A DNA stretch of 64,000 nucleotides from NCBI GenBank assembly GCA_032358255.1, contig JAULBX010025718.1:124001-188000 (forward strand). The letters run 5' to 3'. The position numbers and the translations under genes are program-made. Position 1 is the first letter of the stretch, and each line of letters starts with the position of its first letter. The notes beneath the pieces are model-generated. The model searched no databases. It was not told the DNA's origin and saw nothing but the letters and a program-made list of their open reading frames with translations. Source of the stretch: Heterotrichella gracilis (lineage: Eukaryota > Sar > Xanthophyceae > Tribonematales > Xanthonemataceae). Below, piece after piece: positions 1 to 11,800 of the stretch.

Positions 1-3000
1 GATGCAGGTTCTGATTGCTCAGCTGCCGGTGGTGGTGCAGGGTCCATTTGCCCAGCGGCAGCAGCAGCAGCGGCGGCAGCAGTAGTAGCAGGTTGTGCGG
101 CCTCCGGTTGTCCAGGTGCATGCGCATTGCCTGAAGGCCCTGCAGAAAAAATTGCACAATTACCAAGCCGCAGAAAGCACGTGCCTAAACCCTTAAATCT
201 AAAGACTGAAAATGCCTGAAGGCCGTGCAGCAGCCCGTGCACAATCACAAAGCAGCAGAAAGCATGCCAATGCAGCACCATCAACACCCGTTTCACCAAC
301 CCTGCTGAGGGTTATAATGTAATTTATACGTGTAGGGCCGCACCTGTGCGCGCCTGAACACGCTCGGCTGGTGACGGAATCACAGAGGTGGGAGCTGCAC
401 TGCCATCTAGCGGGGGTGCGGCGCCATTTGCTGCGGCTGTGGCTGCGGCTGCGGCTGTGGGTAGCCCATCCCGCACTTGATCAGGCTGCATTAGACGAGA
501 TTCTTGCTGCTCACGTGGGGATGCTGGCTGGTCATGCGGGGATGCTAGCCGGTCCCCAATTGGGGAGGACGAGGGGGCTGCAGCCCCTGCCGATCCTCCA
601 CCCACCACAGGAGAAACGGCACCAGGTGCTACCTTGGCTTGTGCACGCCGCTGCTGGGCTTTGTCCCCCCCAGCGCCCGGCGCCTCCGACATAACTTCGT
701 CCCCTTGGCCAACTGCGCCCGCCGCACCATCGCCAGGCGGCGCGCCAATGGCGCCGTCCCCTCCGCTGCCTGCTGCTACCTCCCCCTGCTGCTGGCTGGG
801 AATAGCCCCCACACATCCCAAGGGCCTAGCAGGTAAATCCATGGGCGTGGTGGCGCCCCCATCCACACCCACACCCGCTCTGGCGGTCGCAATTATACCC
901 ATAGTGCCCCCCACCACCCCCGCCTTGGTAGCGGTGGCAACCATGCCCGCTTTGGCGGGGACGTCCACGCGCTGGGTCAATGTGGTGATGCCCCGCTGGC
1001 GCCGGGCGCTGGCAGGGCGCGGGGACTGCTGCGGGGCGCGGCGGTGCGCTGGTGCGTGCGCGGTCTTGCCAGGTGGCGACCTCACCAGGCTAGGGTCACT
1101 GTCATCCTGCGGTTTAGGGTTCAGGGTTGAGGAATTATGGTTTAGGGTTAGGGTTTGAAGTCGAGCTTTTACACCAGGCTGGGGTCACTGTCATCCTGTG
1201 GTATAGGGTTTGGAGTTTAGCGGTAACAAGCAGCAGCCCGTGTTCTCCCCCTTGTGTGTAGTGAAGGCAATCTCACGCACCACTTCATGTGAAACCATGT
1301 GATTCACATGTACATGGACTGAATGTACTGTCGGAAAGTTCATGCCCACTACCTAAGTACTGTTACTTCACATGCATGTGCCCCAGTCCCTTTGCCACCC
1401 TCATTTGACATTTTAAACATGCTACTGCCGATGCCACTGTAGATGCACCTTCCAGCGCACCTGCAGCCACTTCTTGAGGTCTGTTGCGGGGAACCAGTAG
1501 CACATGCCGTCATCCACAAAGTACACCACCAGGCAGCCCTTCCTGGCTGGGTCCCTGCGCTGTATCACCCCCTTGAAGGCACCCCGCTGCACGTGGAACA
1601 CCTTGCCAGGGACCATCACGGTGCGCCCAATCAGCTCAGCGATGCCTGCACACGAGGAGAAGGAAAGTAAGAACAATACGTGCCACCGCGGGGTTTTGGG
1701 GAGATTGCAGCACCATAAATTTCAGATTTCATTACATATGGTTTGGGGTCCAGGGTTACCCATAGGCTGGCATCATGCATTATACCAGAACCTTCAGAGG
1801 CTCGTTGCCGCGCCGCGGGCGCGAGGCCTTCCGCCACCTTACTTCTAAACCTAAAACCAGAACCCCTGAACCATACCAATGCACTCTGGACCATAACCCT
1901 AAAAACCACCTTTGGAGGCGCGCTGGCCCCCCCCTGGGCAAGTGGGTGTTCACACCCCAAAAGTGAGGCCTTGAACTTGGTGTGTGTATATAGAAGCCAG
2001 GTAGGGTTTCCTAATTAATACATCAACACCTCTGCTTAGAATCCTGAAATGATTCTGAATTTTTCCTTCACTTAAAACCCTAAACCCTTACCCTTGGAGG
2101 CGTGCTGCCGCGCCGCGGTCGCCAGGCTGTCCACCACCCGCCGCTTCTTGCTCGCCCTGCCCGACCCCTTGTTGCAAGACTCGGTGCCCGGGGGACCGGG
2201 GGGTGACGCCCCGCTTGCCCACACCCTGCCACCGCTCATGGAGGCAGTGTCATTGCTGGCTACCGCGCCACAGCCCCCCCCCTGGCTCACCCCCGACATC
2301 CCCTCTGCGATTCGGTGTGTGTCCCCCTTGGGAGAGGGATCCTCCTGGGGATCCCGGGGGGAGGCGTTGGGGGTGGCTGGGGGGTCCTGGCCCCTTGTGC
2401 GCTTGTCAGGCGGGGGGGCGGCGCCCTCCCCTGCTGCACCCTCCTGCGGGGCTTTTCCCCTGGCGTGCGGCTGGGAGGTGGTTTCCCCCTGTGTGGCTGG
2501 CCGGTGGGGGTGGGGGTGGGGGTGGGGGTGCCCAGCGCTGGCATCTGCTGTTGAGGGGTGTGAGGTTTGGCCTGGCGCATATGTGGCCACATGGTGATGC
2601 GCGGCTGGGCCACCACGGGATGCTGTTTCCAGAGCGGGGGTTGCAGCCGGTGGTGGGAGGGCGCCCCCACCACCACCCCTACCCTCTGAGGAGGCAGGTG
2701 AGGGGGACATGGCAGTGGGGGGCTGCTGGTCCTCCCGGGTGGCGGTGGCGGGTGCGTCGGGTGGCGCTGTGGGTGGGGCGCCTGAGGAGGTGGGGTGCCC
2801 GTGCGGCCCTGTGGAGGCTTCAAGGAGTGGTGGGTGGTTCAACCGACTGGGTGGTGGTGGTGGTGGTGGTGGTGGCTGGAAGAGTAGTTCAGCTGGCTGT
2901 GTGGAGTGTGGTGTGGTGGTAGGTGTGGGGGGCGTTGGTGCTGCTGCTACTGGAGTGGGCAGCGCGTGTGTGGAGGCGAGTGCAGACTGAGGCCTGAGCC

Positions 3001-4650
3001 CCTGGAGAAGGGCACCTACAGAAGAGTGCAAAGGTTTTCAAACAGTGCAAAAATTCAACGTGTGCGTAAATATGTACGTAGGTAGTCGTACAACTAGCAT
3101 TCATAGCCACCCGCGTACCCGTCTAGTGGCAGTGCCCACCTCTACCACAACCCTCACACCCTTTTCAGCCACAACTGCACTCCGTCCAGCAAGCTTGTTG
3201 CAGCGTTTAGGGTTTAGGGTTTAGGGTTGTTGTTGCGGGGTCACTCAATTGCAACACCATTCTCTCCAGGCACCTATTGACCCCCTTCCTTGCCTCCTCC
3301 TGACTGCCACACAGCGCCACTCATACCACAATCCTCCCACGCCCACTATTTAGGGTGTAGGCTGTAGGGTTTAGGGTTTTAGCCGCAAGTTGCGCTCACC
3401 TTGCGGCACCATCCTCTCCAGGCACCTATTGACCCCCTTCCTGGCCTCCTCCTCGCTGCCGTATTTGCCGATGGCCACCCGCCTGCCCTCATGCACGCAG
3501 CTGGCCACCCACACCAGGCGCTCGCCCCCACCCAGGTCCCGATAGCTGGTTATCTCACACTGGGGCACAGACCCTGGTGCGGTGGCTCCATAGAACGAGG
3601 GGGGCTGGTCAGGGACGTGTGTGTGGGAGGGGAGGTTTGGCTGGGGGGGGTGAAGGTGTGTGTGTTGTGCGGTGCTTGGCGCCGGAAGGAGGGGAGTGTG
3701 AGTCAGGCTGCTTGGTTGCTGGTGGTGGTGGTGGGTTGGTTCAACCGTTGCGGTGACAGGAGGCTGTGCATTGGCACCGTTTGCCTGGTGGAGGGTGGTG
3801 CCCAGGTTGTGGTGCGCTGACTGTGAAGCAGGGGGTGGTGCGTGTTCCCCCCTGGCCTCGGGTGACGCACCAGTATCTGCAGCGGAGGGGCCTGAGGGCC
3901 CTGGCACGGGAGGGCTTCCTTGGGGTTCAGCTGGCGTTGTTGCTGCTGCTGGTGGTGGTTGAAGGGGTGCATAATTCTTGCAAAAATGCCCCAGCGCAGC
4001 AGGAGGGTAGGTCCCAGCCGGGAAGACTGTGTGGGCAACACCACCTGCAAGGGCACAGCAGGGATTACGCCTGTAACAAGGTTCACCCTTCACACCAACC
4101 ACGAAGCAGCAGCAGGTGCAACCAGCTTGAACCAGTACTGCCAGTATCACGCCAGTATTGCCAGCATCAAGCCAGTGATGCGCAAAACCTGTGGAAGCTG
4201 TGTGGTCAAAAGGGCTCTTGCCACTGTGAGCTGTCAACACGCACCTGTCAACGCCAGGAGCGCAATGTCATAGGCGTGCGCAGCCTCCTTGACGGTTTCA
4301 AACACACCAAGGTGCAACACACCGTGTTGCGCTATGCTCGCCACTGCTTCCCACTGGTCGCTACCCCCCCTGCGCCGTGGCCGCAAGCCTGGAAACCCTT
4401 TGCTGCCCTGGCTATCAGCCGAGGCCGCACACAGGGACTTGTACGCGCTCCAGAACCGCTGCGCATCTGGAGTGGAGGGGTCCAGGGGCCTGCTCAGGTG
4501 GTGGTGTGACAGCAGCTGGAGGCACTCCCTAACCAGGACGTGTAAAGGGCTGTCCTGAGGGGGCTGAAGGACATCCAGCCCCATGTTCTGGACTGTTCCT
4601 TGGTCTGTTGTCATCCCTCCTGCAGCATCGCTGAGGGCAACCACTGGCAA
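1..4650 (-). CDS. AP2/ERF-like regulator with Tudor-like exon, 3' end beyond window
   Basis: Six exons join in phase: 4650-4245, 4044-3400, 3015-2092, 1645-1461, 1106-344 and 139 to beyond base 1. Exons 1-2 encode an AP2-like segment (GVFETVKEAAHAYDIALLAL, then GGVAHTVFPA across the first intron). A second diverged AP2-like unit ends exon 2 (YRDLGGG.., RRVAIGKYGSEEEARKGVNR). Exon 3 is low complexity: a poly-Pro run, HPHPHP repeats and basic KKRR. The small exon 1645-1461 reads like a Tudor/agenet-type beta barrel (VVYFVDDGMCYWFP). The last exons are Ala/Pro/Gly-rich. The start is the ATG at 4650; a longer open stretch upstream lacks domains. AP2 proteins are nuclear DNA-binding regulators; the target here is unknown. 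Three intron junctions plus the last intron carry duplicated exon edges with telomere-like repeats. The AP2 match is by eye and divergent, so the family is probable rather than certain. Confidence 0.62.
126..268. repeat. Duplicated exon-start fragment with telomere-like spacer
   Basis: The intron-exon junction at 126-184 (start of the last visible exon of the minus-strand AP2-like gene, with its CAG acceptor) is repeated at 211-268 with about 80% identity. A CTAAACCC-type telomere-like stretch lies between the copies (186-204). Confidence 0.7.
1083..1203. repeat. Duplicated exon 5 start of AP2-like gene, telomere-like spacer
   Basis: Bases 1083-1107 carry the acceptor and first codons (DDSDPSLV) of an exon. 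They recur at 1171-1198, separated by several TTTAGGG-like units at 1110-1158 and followed by another at 1200-1215. Both copies keep an AG acceptor; the nearer copy is in frame with the exon, and the outer one runs into a stop codon. Confidence 0.75.
1797..2140. repeat. Diverged duplicate of exon 3 end
   Basis: The last codons of exon 3 of the AP2-like gene (2092-2140; protein VVDSLATAARQHASK) recur in diverged form at 1797-1850 (KVAEGLAPAARQRASEG) on the same strand. Telomere-like units sit just beyond the donor at 2070-2092 and near 1840-1860. The copy is read as intronic. Confidence 0.6.
3246..3460. repeat. Duplicated exon 2 end of AP2-like gene
   Basis: The exon 2 end at 3400-3460 is copied at 3246-3308 with about 90% identity. 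TTTAGGG-like runs lie on both sides (3205-3232 and 3350-3380). In the copy the donor region is altered, which supports 3400 as the working donor. Confidence 0.8.
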
Positions 4651-6848
4651 GGGTGGTTGCTATGGTCCAGCAGGCTCTGCACAAGCGGCTGAGGCGAGGG
4701 GGCCCAAAGCAAGGAGTCGTGTGCTGTCAGGGGTTGCAGGGCATGTGTGTTTCTGACCATTCTCGTGCCCGCTGCCTGCAAGCCCCCCGCAGGCTGAATC
4801 AGGCTGCTGGCAGAGGATGAACCGTGCTTGAAGTCAACTGAAGGTTGGGACCTGCGAGAAGGTACGTGTGGGTCCTTCCGAATGAACCTTGTACTCGAGT
4901 AGCGTATTCGTCGCCCAGCAACGACTCTCGCCAACTCACAACTGTCCAGAGCTCCACAAACCGATGCGTGGGACAAGAACCCACAAGCTTGCAACAAAAG
5001 GCAGTGTGAATACCTTTCAAGGCGTCTGTTCTGGGAATAGCAGCTCGATCGCTGCCAACTTGACGTCTTGATTACTGCCTCCAGTGTCTTGGCGCCATAT
5101 CGTGATACTGCACGCACACGAGATGGCAACTGAGAAAGCGCACAGGGGAGCTGACAACACGCTCACCACGTTATACAACCCTAGTTGGTCTCAAGCAGCC
5201 ATATGCGTGGTGAATCCTCCCCGGAAACCTTCGAACTAGCCGCAACCATGCATGCATATCAAACGTCGTGAAACGGCATTTTAGTACAGCCCGTCAAAAA
5301 ATCTTCATGCTTCTGAGTGCTCGAGGGCGTGCTCGCTGCTCGTTAGCATAACAAGTAGTCAAGTTGCATATGAGCAGGTGTTTGGTGTGAGGTGGCATGG
5401 ACATCGTCCCTTCGTTTTCGTCACGATAGGTGGTTGTCATCACTCAGTGGCACTACACCGAGGGCTGTGCAGCGGCCTTACCGCGCGGTCGAAGAAGGCC
5501 TTCTGCGTTCAGCACAATACTGTGCTGTGGGCTCAACGGTCTAGGCTACTCCTCGCTAAAAAGCGTCCACAGGCTCCAGAGCGATGGGTGCTCGCGGGCA
5601 CCAAACTGGCATTGAACATGCCGTGCCCTAGTGAACGTTTGCAAAGGCGGTGTGCGTTAGCAAAGCAGAGCTGTAACCAAGATCAACAGCTATAGACGAC
5701 TTTGTCCTGCGGCTTCGCTTGCACCAACCATAACTGTTGCTGCTTTGCAACACGGGTTCATACGGCACTCAGTGGATAAAATGACGTAATAAATGTTCAC
5801 ATGACGTCATCAGTGCTTGAAGGCATGGCTTGGCCTACCCTTGGCGTCCTGAAAGAAAGCAACCTCAGGTTCTCTTTGTGTAGAAGTGGTGCTTTGTGTC
5901 AATGTTTGAGGCTCAATTGCCGCCTATGGCAAAGCCATTCCAGCCTGCCCACCCTTGTGCCTATTGGCAGCCAGTGCATCAAGAGGGACCTTGTTTGACA
6001 GAACTATTATCCAGAAATCATCAACCCTGGGGCTGGCATTTACTGTGAGGTACAGGCTTGTATGGAGTGCGCAATTGAGAGCGGGTGGGCCCTGTATGCC
6101 TCACTCAAGCGGCTGGACCGCTACATTTACAAAGCCAGGCGCTTCAATCAGCAGCTGTACTGAGCAAAGATGGAGTAACACAAAGGGGCGGACACATGTT
6201 ATTTGACTCTAGGCTGATATGTGAAGTGCTAACAGCAGTACCTAAACCATGCACACATACTCAGGTGGTAACAATGCCATTCAGACTGGCACAAAGGGTC
6301 TACAAGTAGCTTTACCGTGCAGTTGGTAGCTGCAACATTACCTTCACTGAGCTTAACTATTTAATGCAGCACCTCCTCAACCCTGTGCCATCCAACGCGT
6401 GAGGGATGTCCGGTAAACTACAAAAGCGCTGCTTACTGCATGCATATCTTGGGTTACTCTACAGGCTGCAGGCAGCAGTGAGGTAACACAGCTATGGTGT
6501 GATCAAAATATTGCCTCAAACAATTTCCCGGCCCTGTTCACAAACCTTTGCACCTCCTAACCAAATATTATTGCTAAGTGCTTAAAAGTGCAGGAGCGGG
6601 CCGCACCAGTATCTAGTTCATTCGACTGCCAGTGCCTAATGCAACATATTTTAGTATGGACTATTTCCATCACGCAATACACAACATCACGCGCTGTCTA
6701 TTCTAAAGGTGCATATATCCTGTGCCAAAAGCGCGAACTATCTCAAACACCCAAATTACCCCACGACAACCTTGGCAAGATGCCTGCTATTTGCACCACC
6801 AGCTGGCCACCAGTGATCGCCACCGCAAGGAGCACCGTCACTGCAGCG
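4651..6848. other. No convincing gene
   Basis: This is the upstream region of the AP2-like gene and the downstream region of the minus-strand gene ending at 6849. Open frames here are short, lack recognisable domains and do not chain through phase-matched splice sites. It presumably holds the AP2 gene promoter and 5' leader; I see no repeat or RNA gene. Confidence 0.5.
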
Positions 6849-8018
6849 CTACGCCACGCCATGCGGGAGGTATGGGGTAGCCTCTGGGTTCAAGTTGCTG
6901 CCCACAGAGGAAGTGGCGTCTCCTGCGTCCTCTCCACCCACCAGGGAGGTGTCCAAAGAACCCACAGACGACTGGGGAGCGCCTGCCTTGTCAGCAACCA
7001 CCCCAACTGGGCCTGTGACTGAACTGCTGGCAGGGGAGTGGGCTGGCAACGCTGTGTCCACAGTCACGTCGGAGGGGATGGACGGCCTGAGTGCTGGTGC
7101 CACCTTGATCATCGGTGCAGAGTCCTCTGATTCCACCTTGAACTGGTGGGATTCTCCTTTGCCAGGGGTCGCCTGGACAGCAGCAGTCGAATCCACCTCC
7201 CCTCCTTCAGACAAGGCCGGCGGCGCCTCATACTCCCCATCGTCCTCCACAAACCCGTGGCGCTTCTTGGACACATGCTGCCTCCCATTCGCATCCAGCT
7301 GACCCAGCATTGGACCCTCAGGACCTGCTGCCATTACTGTCTCAATGGTAGGCTCTTTGCCACCGCTCTTGGGCTCACGATGGTCAACAGTGTGCATCAC
7401 CACCACCGCGGGGGCTGCACCACCCGCGTCAAACTCTGCCATGTGGGGTTGCGGGCTGGCTGGCCTCTTCTGGGGCAGCACATGGCCAGCGCCTAGGCCT
7501 GTTTCAGCGGTCTCATCTGAAGCCTCGCTCAGTGACCCCACCCCGCCACCGCCCGCAGCTGGCTGGGATTGGCGACGTCCCGAGGCTGTTTTGGAGTGAT
7601 AGGGGCCTGAAAAAGGGCCTGGTTGGGACTCTGGCGGGTGTGATATGTTGACATCTGTAGCTGGAGCTGTAATGGGGGCCTTGAATGAGGGTGAGGTGGA
7701 ATCTCTGAAGTCACCAATGGTTGCACCTGTAGAGCTTGCGACAGGGCTGGGTGGCTGGGCAGCAATTGCTGACTCGATGGATTCTGCAGGCTGCTGGATC
7801 TGGGTGGGTGCCTTGTCCTGAAGCTGAGCCTGCAAAAGGGGGCATGGCAAGAGGGTTAAGAACATGGAGGTGCAGCTTACCACGGAAGATGAGGCCATGC
7901 AATTCAAGACAAAGTGTTGATCAATCGCTCGACATACCTGGCCCAGTGGAGTGTATTGATTGTCATCTGATCGGGTCAAGTGGATTGATGAGCAACACAA
8001 TACAGGGCATCTGAGCAT
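6849..8018 (-). CDS. Intrinsically disordered protein of unknown function
   Basis: A two-exon model: exon 8018-7938 (27 codons, phase 0, donor GTATGT) and exon 7829-6849, giving about 353 residues. The large exon has no recognisable domain. It is rich in Pro, Ala, Ser, Gly and Glu, with a basic cluster (SKKRH) beside an acidic patch (EDDGEYE), and ends in PYLPHGVA. Such composition fits a disordered regulatory tail. The acceptor at 7830 is phase 0, as is a possible donor in the preceding minus-strand gene, so this could be the C-terminal half of the gene at 8840-13011 rather than a separate gene. The open frame and codon flow are good; the function is unknown. Confidence 0.45.
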   Translation of the reverse strand: MLRCPVLCCSSIHLTRSDDNQYTPLGQVCRAIDQHFVLNCMASSSVVSCTSMFLTLLPCPLLQAQLQDKAPTQIQQPAESIESAIAAQPPSPVASSTGATIGDFRDSTSPSFKAPITAPATDVNISHPPESQPGPFSGPYHSKTASGRRQSQPAAGGGGVGSLSEASDETAETGLGAGHVLPQKRPASPQPHMAEFDAGGAAPAVVVMHTVDHREPKSGGKEPTIETVMAAGPEGPMLGQLDANGRQHVSKKRHGFVEDDGEYEAPPALSEGGEVDSTAAVQATPGKGESHQFKVESEDSAPMIKVAPALRPSIPSDVTVDTALPAHSPASSSVTGPVGVVADKAGAPQSSVGSLDTSLVGGEDAGDATSSVGSNLNPEATPYLPHGVA

Positions 8019-8839
8019 GCATGTGCCATTGGTTCATTGCCGCAAAGGTTTTCATTCCATGTCACCAGCATTCAAAAGGTACACATCTTTAACCTTGGAT
8101 ATTAGCTTTTGAAATTTACATGTCTAGTTTCTTGGAATCGCAATCCTAGAAAAGCAGAACAGCTACATGCAGTCGCATTGGATATAGTAATGTATGGATT
8201 TTAAATATGCTGGCAGGTACCCATGTGCCCTGCCCAGCCAGCAGGGAAACCCTATTGAATTTAAGAGATATGGAATGTCCTATGAGACCTCTTGCAACTG
8301 TGCGCCAGGGCCTGGCCTTGGCGTAACTTCACAGCTACATAAATTAGCACAATTGGGTGAAGATGCCAGCGCTTGGTCTGTAGCACAACTTGCCAAAGCT
8401 GTGATGCTGTGAAGTGCTAATCTGCCTTTCTTGCCGGCATGCGCCTGTTTGTGAAGTGGTGCAATTACATACATTAGGAGCCTTTTTTTTATCTGAGCAT
8501 TTTGCGAGCGCGCTATGACCATACTTATTTGCAACCCCGAGACATTATTGTCCCCTGTTTACATGTTGGCATTTTTGTTTTTTGATTGGATTGCTCCCAA
8601 GTAATATATGTATTACAACTCGCGCTTGCCTGGTTGCGCATGAGCTCGCGCTTGCAGCACATGACTGTACAGTGACAAGTCCACATGCATGCATGAACGA
8701 CATGCACATGGGGCTTCCTTGAGAGACAACCACCAAGAGCACCACCACAGTGGTGCTGAGGCTAGAGGATCGCTCACTGCGTGCAACGAAATCTACCTTT
8801 GCATGCCTACGGCAGCATGCGCGGGTCCAGCGGGCACAC

Positions 8840-11800
8840 TCAATCCATCATCTCATGAGCACTGTCCATGGATGTGCGTGCGGACACCGTGACAGGGAAA
8901 GAGGTCACATTGGCTGGCAGTGTGTCCCTCCTGCCCACCACACCAGGTCCTGGAGGGCGTGCAAACCCAGGCTGACCAGGCAAACGGGGCTGCTCAGGGG
9001 TGGCGGGGCCAGGGGCGGCGTTTGCCTGCAGTGGTACGCACCTTCTTTTTGTGCTTGCTTCCCAGCCCAGGCGGATTCCGAGCGCATCCAAGTGTATGTA
9101 TACCGATACAGCTCAGAACCTAATAATTCCTTTATTTGAATTTATTTTAGTTGAGGCGCCAGCCTCAAGCTTTTAAATTTTGATAGCTAGCCTCCATGCT
9201 GGAGCTTAATCGATGTATACTATCAGAGCGATCGCGGCCATTACCTTTTAGTTTAACAGTCGTGCATTGCACCATAGTGATCAGGTACGTCGCCTTGACT
9301 TTGAATGCCACCAATCAACCATGTTAACTCACCAGATCTGCTCCCTTGACGTCACTGGAAGCCACTGCGGGCACTAAAGATGCCTGTGGCTTGGGTGGGA
9401 GCCCAGTTGGCGTTGCAGGTGCATCTTCTGGGCCACTGGCAGCTGCTGCTGTTGCCTGTGACCCTTCTGTGCCCCATGGCTTCATCCCCATCCGAGGCCA
9501 CGACTCTTTGGCGGCTACACGCTTTGTGGTGGGTGGAGCGGCGCTGCCCCTGCATGCGAGGCAGGGGGATATGTGGTATTGTTACGTCCTTGGTGGGTGG
9601 TGGGCGGTGATGTGTGGTTGGGTTGGGGTAGGGGGAGAAGGGGTGTCATGCAGTGGATCAGTAGGTGCCATGCAGGGAGCGCTCCTTCCCCTGCCTGCCA
9701 GAGTCTGGCAGCCACTGGGGCCAGCATGGCCAATGCAGAGGGTGCCTGTGCAGTGAGGGCATTACATTAACTTCACATTTAATTTAATGTCCAGGCCCTG
9801 CTGGCAAAGCCACTGCCATTTCTGTGTTGGCTTCCTCAAGTGAACCACAAGGGTTTTGGTCGGTGAAAAACTTTGGGGGAAGCAAAAAGGCTGTTGGTGG
9901 AGGGTGGTGGGTGAACGCATGGCCTTGTCCGACAGCCACTGGTATCAGCACCGTGACGGGCAATGCAGGAGGTGCTGACAGCACAGAGTGCGATGATGAC
10001 ATCAGGTATGCTGGCTGGGCTGACAGCGCGGATATTATACTTTGCTTAGCATTCTTGTTCTCTTTGTTGTTCACAGCCTTGACAATGACTCCCACCGCCA
10101 CTGCCACCGCCACCGCCACTGCCACTGCCACCGCCACTGCCACTGCCACCGCCATCATTACTGGCTCGGTCATTGTGATGTATTGCCTGTCAAGACAGTT
10201 TAAACAGGCAATACATCCCAATGACGGCGGCAGTGACGATGACGGTGGCACTGGCAAAGGCGGTGGCAGTGGCCCTGGCTGCAATGGCAGCAAAACGTTT
10301 GGAATTAATACTTTTAAAGAAAGTAGTTGGGCAGACCACCAGAAGCCTGCATCCAGGGCGACAAGCTGAACGAACAGGTTATGGAAGGCAGGTGGGGTTA
10401 AGTGCAGACTTCTTACCGAGCAGCATTATTGCTTGGCTGGCTTTGGAAGAAGTCAATATATTATACCCCGGGTGCATCAGTCAGGCTCACACACAGACTG
10501 CGCATGCAGAGCTTGGACAGCAAAACTTGTATTTTGCTGTTCATCGGATACCACATATGCTCCAGCTGTTTGTCAATGTTAGCCACCTGAATGCCGACAG
10601 CTTACAGCGACAAACAGCCGGAAAGGTCGTGATATCCGATGAATATGAGGCTTCCAAGCTCTGCGGTCTGAGGCTGAGCCTGACTGGTGCCCCATACACC
10701 AACTTTCTCAAACACCAGTCAAGGCTTGACAGTTGTCGCTGCTTGCCAAAGTGGTCTGCACCCAGGCCCGCCTACCCGTCACCGCCGCCTGGCACAGGGT
10801 GAAGGTTGACCCGGCGAAGCTCCCACTCAGCAGCCTAGCGGTTTCAGGCTCTGTACAACAGTTTCCGAACCAGTGGTGGCAATTGTGGCCCTTCTGAATA
10901 ATGTGCAGCAGATCTGAATGGAGGATTGTCCCCGTAACTTCTTTTATAATGCCCCTTCCGCAATAACTTTGTTTGCAATCAGTGCAACTTGCTGCCTCTG
11001 CCATCCCGTTGCCACTGCCACTGCCGCTGTCACTGCCACTGCCACTGCCATCGCCATCGTGATGTAACGCTTGTCAGGCTGTCAACGCTGTGAACATAAA
11101 AAAGAACAAAAAGTCTTGTTCCTTAGTATGTTGACAACGACCCCAGGCTCAACAAGCGTGACGCGGCAATGGCGGTGGCAGTGGCGGTGGCTTTTGCCAC
11201 CCACCAAAGCAAAGCAAACTATAAACCATGGTTGTCAAGCTATGAACAGCATATTATGAACGAGCAAGAATTATCGCTCATTTTGCTGTTGATACCCTTT
11301 GACAGCCAACACAAGCGTTACATGTATTTTGCTTGGCTTTTAAAGTCAGGCAACCTACAAACCATGGAGCATATGCATGCAAGGATTGTGTCATTAGTAC
11401 CACATCAGTCACGCTCACTTGGTGATTTCCGTGCAATTGTTCCCTGCCAGTGGCACGCTTACACCCACATAGGAATTCACGTTTCTTTTGTCCTTCTCTA
11501 TGTTTTCTGCCCTTTTGTTTTATAGAGAAGTAATACATGAAATAAAAGAAAGTTTTTGTTTCATAGAGAAGTAATACATGAAATAAAAGAAAATTACATA
11601 CCTCAACAGCTTGAGCGGTTGTGTGACACCCAGCCTGGTGACCTCCCGCACTGCAAAGTAGGAGCCGTTGAGCAGCCCCATGGCGCACCCAGCCCATACG
11701 TAGAACAGGTAGATGAGCTGCGCAGCAACAAGCAGGTTGGCGGTCACCCACAACCCTGCAATGCTCCTGCGCACAGACAGCAACATTCAGCGTTCACGAT

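Noticed and set aside
2203-2922. Plus-strand Gly/Trp/Val-rich open frame
   Set aside because: Product of the reverse complement of Pro/His repeats in the AP2-like gene exon 3.
9784-10293. Minus-strand frame with an alternating Ala-Val run
   Set aside because: Translation of the CCACTG/CCACCG arms of a foldback-like repeat; not a protein.
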